Below are positions 43,118 to 49,978 of a stretch of DNA of 64,000 nucleotides, piece after piece; the first letter of the stretch is position 1, and each line of letters starts with the position of its first letter. The stretch is from Prauserella rugosa. Lineage in GTDB: Bacteria; Actinomycetota; Actinomycetes; Mycobacteriales; Pseudonocardiaceae. The notes beneath the pieces were generated by a model, which saw nothing but the letters and a program-made list of their open reading frames with translations, did not search any database and was not told the DNA's origin. The DNA is taken from positions 124,001 through 188,000 of the forward strand of contig NZ_JOIJ01000007.1 of assembly GCF_000719975.1 (NCBI RefSeq), in the 5' to 3' direction. The position numbers were made by a program, and so were the translations under genes.

Positions 43118-43989
43118 CGGCCCGCGGGAAGGTAGCGCTGCTGTGCGGCCTCGACGTCGGCGAAGCCGATCAGGTCGACGAACTCGTGGTGCTGCAGGGC
43201 GTCCGCACTCACCTGCGCGGGGGCTTCGCCGCCTGCCAGGCGTTCGAGGCACGTGCGCAACGCTCCGGCCGCGGCCATCAACGGCTGGGTCGGAAGGAGC
43301 GCGAGCCGTACGCCGATCTGCCGCAGAACCTCGGGGGTGAAGTCGCGCTCGGTCCACGTCGACGCCGTGAGCGTCGCGACCAAGGGAACACCCGCAACCT
43401 CGCGACATTTCGCCCACTGCTCGGCGTCCGAGAACGTCTTCGTGACCGGCATGATCATGTCCGCGCCCGCGGCGACGTAGGCCTCGGCGCGACGCAGCGC
43501 CTCGTCGCCCGTGGCGTCGGTCCGGGCGATGAGCATCATCCGTCCCTCGGCTGCATCGGCGGCGGCGCGGACCTTTCCCTTCGCCGTCTCGATGTCGAGC
43601 AGCGGCACGGGGTCCCCGACGCAGACGGGGCAGCGCTTGGGGGATTCCTGGTCCTCCATGAATGCAGCCTGCACGCCCGCATCGGCGAACTTACGGGCGG
43701 TACGTGCCGCGTTGACGGCGTTGCCGTAACCGGTGTCGATGTCGGCGACGAGCGGGAGCGCGCTGGCCTCGCGGATCGTGCGGACCGCGTCGAGATTCTC
43801 GGTCATGGTGTACAGCTCTGCGTCGGGGTAACCGAGCGCCGCCGAGACCGCGAAGCCGGATGCGCACAGCGCGCTGAATCCGGCCTGTTCGGCGAGTCGT
43901 GCGGTCAATCCGTCCCACACGCCGGGTGCGAACACGAGGTCGGCATCGACGAGTTCGCGCAGCGTGGCGGTCGATGTGGTGGTCGACAT
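43114..43989 (-). CDS. isocitrate lyase / PEP mutase superfamily enzyme
   Basis: A 291-residue TIM-barrel enzyme of the ICL/PEPM family, which includes methylisocitrate lyase, 2,3-dimethylmalate lyase and oxaloacetate decarboxylases. Mg-binding DIDTGYG lies at 83-89, EDQ at 112-114, and the catalytic-loop position reads KRCPVC (118-123): Cys120 is kept but the usual GH after it is PV. ATG 43989 follows GGAAGGTGGACA. First gene of a four-gene operon with the aconitase-like pair and MHS transporter; it probably cleaves the hydrated acid into pyruvate or glyoxylate plus a short acid. Exact reaction is inference. Confidence 0.88.
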   Translation of the reverse strand: MSTTTSTATLRELVDADLVFAPGVWDGLTARLAEQAGFSALCASGFAVSAALGYPDAELYTMTENLDAVRTIREASALPLVADIDTGYGNAVNAARTARKFADAGVQAAFMEDQESPKRCPVCVGDPVPLLDIETAKGKVRAAADAAEGRMMLIARTDATGDEALRRAEAYVAAGADMIMPVTKTFSDAEQWAKCREVAGVPLVATLTASTWTERDFTPEVLRQIGVRLALLPTQPLMAAAGALRTCLERLAGGEAPAQVSADALQHHEFVDLIGFADVEAAQQRYLPAGR

Positions 43990-44012
43990 TGTCCACCTTC
44001 CGTTATCCGGAA

Positions 44013-44031
44013 CTAGTTTCAAGCAAACTAG
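44013..44031. promoter_or_regulatory. candidate operator CTAGTTT-N5-AAACTAG
   Basis: A perfect 7-bp inverted repeat with a 5-base centre, 24 bases upstream of the lyase start in the 123-base divergent intergenic region. Plausible site for the IclR protein encoded nearby or for another regulator. Confidence 0.5.
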
Positions 44032-44056
44032 GGCGCACTTCTGCTCGCAGTCAACC

Positions 44057-44077
44057 GTTCCGCGAATAAAACGGAAC
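44057..44077. promoter_or_regulatory. candidate IclR-type operator GTTCCG-N9-CGGAAC
   Basis: A 6-bp inverted repeat with an AT-rich 9-base centre, 36 bases before the acyl-CoA synthetase start. GTTCCG/CGGAAC arms resemble sites described for IclR/KdgR-type regulators; assignment to the adjacent IclR gene is inference. Confidence 0.5.
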
Positions 44078-44112
44078 CTGTACCGTCATGCGAAACGTGG
44101 AAGGGAGTTCGG

Positions 44113-45750
44113 ATGCGCGCTGTGATGCAGACGGAGCCTCTGGGCCTGCATCAGATCCTCGGCAGGTGCGAGACGCTCTTCGCCGACCGGCCGGTGGTCG
44201 TCGGCGGTGCGGCGGAACCGGCGACCGCCACCTACGGCGACGTGTTCGCGGAGGCGCGCGCGTTCGCCGGCGGGCTTGCCGAGCTGGGTCTGCGGCCCGG
44301 CGACCGGGTCGCGACCTTCGCCCCGAACACCCGCGAGCATCTGCTCGCCTACATCGCAGTGCCCGGAAGCGGCTTGGTGCTCCACACCGTCAACATTCGG
44401 CTCGGCGGGGAGGAGGTCGCCTACACCGTCGAGCACGCAGGAGATCGGGTGGTGCTCGTCGACGCCGCCTTGTGGCCGGAATGGTCGGCCGTGGCGCTGC
44501 CCTCCTGTGTGGAGTACGTGATCGTCTACGGCGATCACCTCGAACACCCGGAGCTCCCCGGACGAGCCGATCTCCCTGAACGACACGGGAATGCCCGCGT
44601 CATGCCGATATCGGACCTGATGACCGCTCCACCGCGCCAGGGCCCGTGGTATCGCCCCGCGGACGAACACGAGGCCAGCGGAATCTGTTACACCTCGGGT
44701 ACGACGGGATGGCCGAAGGCCGTGGTCTACAGCCATCGATCGGTGTATCTGCATGCGCTGACGCTGTGCGGGGCCGACACCTTCGCGATCTCCGAACACG
44801 ACGTCGTCTGCCCTGTCGTGCCGATGTTCCACGCGAACTCGTGGAACCTGCCGTATGCGAGCCTGCTCGCCGGAGCTGGCCTGGCGTTGCCGGGGCGTCG
44901 CACCGATCCGATCGGCCTGGCCGAGTGCTTCGCGGCCGGACGGGTCACGTTCTCCGCTGCAGTACCCACGGTGTGGGCCAATCTTCTGGCCGCGGTCGAT
45001 GCCGGTGACGTCGATCGGACCGCGCTGAAGTCGGTGCGGCGTCTGGTGATCGGTGGTTCGGCCGCGTCGGAGACGTTGCTGTCCAGCCTGGCCGAACTCG
45101 GTATCGAACCGGTGCACGCATGGGGAATGACCGAGTGCTCCCCGGTGGGTCTCATCGCGAATCCGCCCGCGAACGCCGACGACGCCGTGGTGGCGGAGAC
45201 ACGCTCGAGTCAGGGCAGGCCGATGCCGGGCCTTCGGATGCGGGTCGTCGACGGGGAGACCACGGTGCCCTGGGACGGCACCTCGATCGGCGAGCTGCAG
45301 ATCAGCGGTCCCTACGTCGCGGCCGACTACTACGGGGCGGAACCCGGTGCCGTTGCCGACAAGTTCGCCGAATCCGAGGGAACCCGCCTGCTGCGCACCG
45401 GTGACGTGGTCACGGTCGACGAACGCGGATACGTGCGGATCGTCGACCGGACCAAGGATCTGGTGAAGTCGGGCGGCGAGTGGATTTCGTCCGTGGCGCT
45501 GGAGAACCACCTCATGGCACACCCGGCCGTGCGGGAGGCAGCCGTGATCGCGGTACCCGATCCGAAATGGGACGAGCGCCCGATCGCCGTCGTGGCGGCA
45601 CGCGACGTCGATGCCGCGCAGCTGCGGGATTTCCTCGCCGAGCGAGTACCACGATGGCAGGTGCCGGACCGCTTCGAGTTCGTCGACGAGGTTCCGAAGA
45701 CCAGCGTCGGCAAACTCGACAAGAAGCTGCTCCGTACCGAGTACGCCTGA
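44113..45750 (+). CDS. acyl-CoA synthetase (AMP-dependent ligase)
   Basis: Activates a carboxylic acid with ATP and CoA. The 545-residue ANL-family protein has the AMP-binding P-loop-like YTSGTTGWPK near 196-205, the A5 region WGMTECSPVG, A7/A8 TGDVVTVDERGYVRIVDRTKD and the C-terminal catalytic Lys in TSVGKLDKK near 536. It resembles medium-chain or DmdB-type ligases. Divergent from the lyase operon and upstream of the IclR regulator by 91 bases, it probably converts the released short acid to its CoA ester. Substrate chain length cannot be read from sequence. Confidence 0.9.
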   Translation: MRAVMQTEPLGLHQILGRCETLFADRPVVVGGAAEPATATYGDVFAEARAFAGGLAELGLRPGDRVATFAPNTREHLLAYIAVPGSGLVLHTVNIRLGGEEVAYTVEHAGDRVVLVDAALWPEWSAVALPSCVEYVIVYGDHLEHPELPGRADLPERHGNARVMPISDLMTAPPRQGPWYRPADEHEASGICYTSGTTGWPKAVVYSHRSVYLHALTLCGADTFAISEHDVVCPVVPMFHANSWNLPYASLLAGAGLALPGRRTDPIGLAECFAAGRVTFSAAVPTVWANLLAAVDAGDVDRTALKSVRRLVIGGSAASETLLSSLAELGIEPVHAWGMTECSPVGLIANPPANADDAVVAETRSSQGRPMPGLRMRVVDGETTVPWDGTSIGELQISGPYVAADYYGAEPGAVADKFAESEGTRLLRTGDVVTVDERGYVRIVDRTKDLVKSGGEWISSVALENHLMAHPAVREAAVIAVPDPKWDERPIAVVAARDVDAAQLRDFLAERVPRWQVPDRFEFVDEVPKTSVGKLDKKLLRTEYA

Positions 45751-45841
45751 CTTCACCGACGTATCGTTCCCGGCAGCGCCACGTCGAGGCGGACGGTGAC
45801 CACCATGCCGGCAACGCCGACCGCACGAGGAAAGTGAACGA

Positions 45842-46687
45842 ATGCCCGCGAGAGACAACGACCGTCAGGACACCGACCGTCAGGATAACGACCGTCGGGA
45901 CGAGGACCCGAAGGCCGAGGACCCGAAGAACATGGTCAACTCGGTCGTGCGGGCCGGCCAGCTGTTGGACGCCTTCGACAGCGGAAAACCGGTCCTCGGC
46001 CTGACCGAGTTGTGCGCGGCCACCGGGTTGAACAAGACCACCACGCACCGGTTGCTGAGCACGCTCGTCCGCATGGGCTGGCTGACCCGTACGTCGGGTG
46101 GTGACTACAAGGTCGGCATGAAGCTCTTCAGCCTCGGGTCGGTCGCCCTTGCCGACTTCAGTCTCCGGGACGAGGCGAGGCCCTCGTTGTTGTCGCTGGC
46201 CGAACAGTTCGGGGACACGGCGTATCTCATGATTCCCGGCGACAGCGGGGCGGTGGTCATCGATCGCTACGAAGGCGAGAGTCCGTTGTCGGTGAAACAC
46301 ATCGGCATCGGCACCGTGCTGCCCTATCACGCCGCGGCAGGGCCGATGACCATGTTGGCCCACCTGCCCGACGTCCGCGAACGCTGGCTCGCCGAACCGC
46401 TCAAGGAGTTCACCCGCCACACGGTGCGGGACCGCGCGACTCTCGAATCGCAGCTCGACGAGATTCGCGAGGAGGGATACACGGTCAGCGACGAGGACTA
46501 TCTCAACGGAGTCGGAGCCGTCGCCGCCCCCGTTTTCGGGCGGACGGGCACGCTCGAGGCGACCGTGAGCCTCGGCGGGCCCGCGGGCCATTTCCGCGGC
46601 AGCCGGTTGGTCAGCATCATCAGCGCCGTCCGGGAGGCGGCGGCCACGGTCTCGGCCCGATTGGGTTCCCCGGACGAAGCGGCGTGA
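45842..46687 (+). CDS. IclR-family transcriptional regulator
   Basis: A 281-residue regulator with an N-terminal winged HTH (about 30-95, LTELCAATGLNKTTTHRLLSTL) and a C-terminal IclR effector domain (about 110-275, with TAYLMIPGDSGAVVIDR). The first 28 residues are a charged low-complexity run made of RQDND/RRDED-type pentapeptides. IclR proteins commonly control catabolism of aromatic and carboxylic acids. It is probably the local regulator of the divergent lyase and acyl-CoA synthetase operons, with candidate palindromes at 44013-44077. Confidence 0.92.
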   Translation: MPARDNDRQDTDRQDNDRRDEDPKAEDPKNMVNSVVRAGQLLDAFDSGKPVLGLTELCAATGLNKTTTHRLLSTLVRMGWLTRTSGGDYKVGMKLFSLGSVALADFSLRDEARPSLLSLAEQFGDTAYLMIPGDSGAVVIDRYEGESPLSVKHIGIGTVLPYHAAAGPMTMLAHLPDVRERWLAEPLKEFTRHTVRDRATLESQLDEIREEGYTVSDEDYLNGVGAVAAPVFGRTGTLEATVSLGGPAGHFRGSRLVSIISAVREAAATVSARLGSPDEAA

Positions 46688-46750
46688 TGGCACGTTCCGG
46701 TGTGGCGCATGTCTAGTCCTCGGCTCAGCGGTGCCGACTACGGTGTGCCC

Positions 46751-47290
46751 ATGCCGATGTTCGCGTTCGAAGGTAAGCGTCCGTCCGTGCACCCCGAGGC
46801 GTGGATCGCGCCGACGGCCACGTTGATCGGCGACGTCGTCGTCGAGAAGGGCGCGTCGATCTGGTACGGCGTCGTGGTCCGCGCGGACTTCGGGCGCATC
46901 GTCATCCGCGAAGGCGCCAACGTGCAGGACAACTCGGTGCTGCACGTCAACGACGGGGTGTGCGAGGTCGGCCGCAACGCCACCGTCGGGCACTCCTGCA
47001 TCGTCCACGACTGCACCGTCGGCGAGCAGGCCCTCATCGGCAACGCCGCGACCGTCCTCGACCAGTCGACGATCGGCGCGCGCACCCTCGTCGCCGCGGG
47101 CGCCACCGTCACGCCCGGTACCGAGGTGCCGTCCGAGGTGGTCGCGATGGGCAGCCCGGCGAAGAAGTTCGTCCCGCTCACCGATTCGGCGCGCGCGTGG
47201 GTCGACCACAACGCCGCGATCTACCAGGAGCTCGCGCGCAGGCACGCCGACGCGATCGAGCCGATCGACGAGCCCGACCGGCCGGAGTAG
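46751..47290 (+). CDS. gamma-carbonic anhydrase family protein
   Basis: A left-handed beta-helix hexapeptide-repeat protein of 179 residues. The three zinc-ligand histidines of gamma-carbonic anhydrases are present (in SVLHV, TVGHS and IVHDC), along with the Arg and Gln/Asp of the active-site region (RADFG, VQDNS). ATG 46751 gives the conserved MPMFAFEGKRP start; longer versions lack support. YrdA/PaaY-like relatives act as carbonic anhydrase or thioesterase, so the physiological reaction is open. Confidence 0.9.
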   Translation: MPMFAFEGKRPSVHPEAWIAPTATLIGDVVVEKGASIWYGVVVRADFGRIVIREGANVQDNSVLHVNDGVCEVGRNATVGHSCIVHDCTVGEQALIGNAATVLDQSTIGARTLVAAGATVTPGTEVPSEVVAMGSPAKKFVPLTDSARAWVDHNAAIYQELARRHADAIEPIDEPDRPE

Positions 47291-47339
47291 CCCGCCGCCG
47301 TTCCCGCACTGTTCACCCGGCGCGGGAACACTCGGCTCC

Positions 47340-48008
47340 GTGCACCCGACCGCCACGGACTGGACCGCCTACGTCGACGGCTACTGCGAACGGCTCGCTC
47401 CCGGACTGTTCGGCGAGCCGCTCAACACCGTCAGCAACCTGGGATTCCTGATCGCCGCCGTCGCGATCTGGCGGCAGGCCCGCGGTGAGACCGGGCCCCG
47501 GCTGCTCGCCGTGGGACTCGCGCTCATCTTCGCCGCGAGCACCGCCTTCCACATGCTCGCCACCCGCTGGGCCGGCTCGGCCGACTCGGCGGCGATCGCA
47601 CTGTTCGTCCTCGCCTACGCCGTCGTGTTCGCCCACGTCTTCCTGCGTGCGCCGTGGCGGTGGGCATGGCTCGCGGTGCCCGCGTTCGCCGCGCTCGCCG
47701 TCCCCGTCGTCGCGGGCGCGAGTGCACTGGGCGTTCCCGGCGGCGCCTACGCCGCCCCGCTCGTGGCGTTGTTCGTCCTCGCCGTGCTGACCGCACGCGA
47801 CGGCGCGTGGCCCCTCTTCGTCGTCGCGGGCGGGCTGTTCGGCGTCTCGCTCACGTTCCGGTCCGTCGACCACACCGTCTGCGGTTCGTTTCCGCCCGGC
47901 ACGCACTTCCTGTGGCATCTGCTGAACGCCACCGTGCTGTACCTGGTGTCGCGAACGGCCGTGCGCCGCTGGGTACGCTCACCCGAACAGGCGACCGCGG
48001 CGCCGTAG
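47340..48008 (+). CDS. ceramidase-like (CREST superfamily) membrane hydrolase
   Basis: A 222-residue, seven-helix membrane protein. The CREST/alkaline-ceramidase pattern is visible: CERLAPGLFGEPLNTVSN near the start, STAFH in helix 3 followed by ADSAAI, and FPPGTHFLWH near the C-terminus, supplying the Ser, Asp and His residues that coordinate the catalytic metal. Bacterial substrates of this group are mostly unknown; an amide-linked lipid is likely. GTG 47340 is the chosen start. Confidence 0.82.
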   Translation: MHPTATDWTAYVDGYCERLAPGLFGEPLNTVSNLGFLIAAVAIWRQARGETGPRLLAVGLALIFAASTAFHMLATRWAGSADSAAIALFVLAYAVVFAHVFLRAPWRWAWLAVPAFAALAVPVVAGASALGVPGGAYAAPLVALFVLAVLTARDGAWPLFVVAGGLFGVSLTFRSVDHTVCGSFPPGTHFLWHLLNATVLYLVSRTAVRRWVRSPEQATAAP

Positions 48009-48070
48009 GAGCCGCGAGCCCGGCAGGCGCAGTACGACCGAAACGAGCACACCAGCGTGAGCACCACCGC

Positions 48071-49261
48071 ATGACCGCCGCGACGAACCCGGTCCGCAGG
48101 GCTTTTCCGCCGTCGGCGGTCGCCGCGGGACTGATCTCGGTGCTCGTCGCGGTGACGAGCACCGCCGCCATCGTGTTCTCGGCCGCCACGGCCGCAGGCG
48201 CCACGCCCGCCGAGGTGACGTCGTGGATGCTCGCCGTATGCGTCGGCATGGGCGTCACGTCGATCGGCCTGTCGCTGCGCTACCGCGCGCCGATCGTCAC
48301 CGCATGGTCGACCCCGGGTGCCGCGTTGTTGGCCGCGAGCCTCAACGGCGTGTCGATGGCGCAGGCCGTCGGAGCCTTCGTCGTCTCGGCGGCACTGATC
48401 ACGCTGACCGGGCTGACCGGCTGGTTCGAACGTCTCATGGACCGCATCCCGGTGCCGCTCGCCTCGGGCCTGCTCGCCGGCGTGCTCGTGCACTTCGGCA
48501 TCGACCTGTTCGGCGAGCTCGAAACCAGCTTCGCCGTCGTTTTCCCGATGCTGCTGGCCTATCTGCTCGCACGGCGGTGGCTGGCGCGCTACGCGGTGCT
48601 GGTCGCACTCGCCGCCGGGGTCCTCGCGACGGCCGTCACTGGCACGCTGCGCCTCGACCGCGTCGACCTCGCCTTCGGCACCCCCGTGTTCACGATGCCG
48701 GAGTTCGACTGGCAGGTGATCATCAGCGTCGCGCTGCCGCTCTACATCGTCACCATGGCATCGCAGAACCTGCCGGGCGTGGCCGTGCTGCGCGGCGACG
48801 GCTACACCGACGTGCCGCTCTCGCCCGTCATCGGCACGACCGGGGTGGCGAACCTCGTGCTCGCCCCGTTCGGCTGCTTCGGTCTGAACCTCGCGGCCAT
48901 CACGGCCGCCATCTGCACCGGTCCGCAGGCGCTCGAGGACCGCAGCAGGCGCTACCTCGCCGCGGTGTGGGCGGGCGTGTTCTACCTCGTCGTCGCCGTC
49001 TTCGCCGGCACGGTCGGCTCACTGCTCGGTGCGCTGCCGGAGGCGCTGATCATCGGCATCAGCGGACTCGGCCTGCTCGCCACGATCAGCGGCTCGCTCA
49101 CCTCAGCGCTCGCCGACGAGCGGTGGCGCGAATCGGCCGTCGTCACGTTCCTGGCGACGGCCTCGGGGGTGTCGCTGCTCGGCATCGGCTCGGCCTTCTG
49201 GGGCCTGCTCGCAGGCGTGCTCACCGCGCTGATCACCCGGCGCAGGAAAGCCGCGGCCTGA
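48071..49261 (+). CDS. BenE-family benzoate/H+ symporter-like transporter
   Basis: A 396-residue membrane protein with about 12 helices belonging to the BenE family, for example VTAWSTPGAALLAASL and MASQNLPGVAVLRGDGY. ATG 48071 begins MTAATNPVRRAF; the longer open frame is an out-of-context extension. BenE of Acinetobacter imports benzoate with protons, but no aromatic-degradation genes are in the window, so the substrate is uncertain. A hairpin separates it from convergent ppa. Confidence 0.88.
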   Translation: MTAATNPVRRAFPPSAVAAGLISVLVAVTSTAAIVFSAATAAGATPAEVTSWMLAVCVGMGVTSIGLSLRYRAPIVTAWSTPGAALLAASLNGVSMAQAVGAFVVSAALITLTGLTGWFERLMDRIPVPLASGLLAGVLVHFGIDLFGELETSFAVVFPMLLAYLLARRWLARYAVLVALAAGVLATAVTGTLRLDRVDLAFGTPVFTMPEFDWQVIISVALPLYIVTMASQNLPGVAVLRGDGYTDVPLSPVIGTTGVANLVLAPFGCFGLNLAAITAAICTGPQALEDRSRRYLAAVWAGVFYLVVAVFAGTVGSLLGALPEALIIGISGLGLLATISGSLTSALADERWRESAVVTFLATASGVSLLGIGSAFWGLLAGVLTALITRRRKAAA

Positions 49262-49293
49262 ACCGGTCCGCACGGAAAGCTGTCCGCAGGAAA

Positions 49294-49325
49294 ACGGGGA
49301 CCCCGCCACGCGGCGGAATCCCCGT
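49294..49325. terminator. hairpin between convergent benE-like and ppa genes
   Basis: ACGGGGA (49294-49300) pairs with TCCCCGT (49319-49325) and CCGCC with GGCGG inside, with one two-base internal mismatch and a 4-base loop. Confidence 0.75.
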
Positions 49326-49347
49326 CCAAGAAAACGCAGAAGAAGCG

Positions 49348-49863
49348 TCAGTGCTTGCCGGCGTCGGCGGCTTCCTTCTCCAGGCGCTCGCGCTCGCGCT
49401 CCAGCGAACGCTCGATCTCGGCCTCGGCCTCCATGCGGCCGACCCAGGACGAGCCCTCGACGCTCTTGGCGGGCTCGAGGTCCTTGTAGACCTGGAAGAA
49501 GTGCTCGATCTCGAGCTTGTGGAACTCGTTCAGGTGGTGGATGTCGCGCAGGTGCTCGTTGCGCGGGTCGCCGGACGGGACGGCCAGCACCTTGTCGTCC
49601 GGGCCCTTCTCGTCGCGCATCCGGAACATGCCGACGGCGCGGCACTTGATCAGACAGCCGGGGAACGTCGGCTCCTGGACGAGGACGAGCACGTCGAGCG
49701 GGTCGCCGTCCTGGCCGAGGGTGTGGTCGATGAAGCCGTAGTCGGCCGGGTACTGGGTTGCCGTGAACAGCGTCCGGTCGAGCTTGATCCGGCCCGTCTC
49801 GTGGTCCACCTCGTACTTGTTGCGCTCCCCGCGGGGGATCTCGATCGTGACGTCGAACTCCAC
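49348..49863 (-). CDS. ppa: inorganic pyrophosphatase (soluble, family I)
   Basis: Hydrolyses PPi to two phosphates in the cytosol. The 171-residue protein has the family I signature [10 protein letters not shown] with the metal-binding aspartates, preceded by [14 protein letters not shown]. The C-terminus is an extended Glu/Arg-rich helix. Orthologous to mycobacterial Rv3628; gene order ppa-dacB-metalloprotease-tilS-hpt matches mycobacteria. Confidence 0.96.
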   Translation of the reverse strand: MEFDVTIEIPRGERNKYEVDHETGRIKLDRTLFTATQYPADYGFIDHTLGQDGDPLDVLVLVQEPTFPGCLIKCRAVGMFRMRDEKGPDDKVLAVPSGDPRNEHLRDIHHLNEFHKLEIEHFFQVYKDLEPAKSVEGSSWVGRMEAEAEIERSLERERERLEKEAADAGKH

Positions 49864-49978
49864 GGCGTCCTCGCTCGCTCTCGTCGGCGCCGCCTCTCAC
49901 GCGGCTTTCATTGATGTCCTGACTAGCCCAGTGTGACCCACGGCTCGGTCAAACAGCAGTCAGGAGGGCACTAGTGTG

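Noticed and set aside
45856..45932. Short repeated CGTCAGGA/GACCGTC motifs that could suggest a CRISPR-like or regulatory repeat
   Set aside because: They lie inside the IclR reading frame and encode its charged low-complexity N-terminus; units are too short and contiguous for CRISPR.
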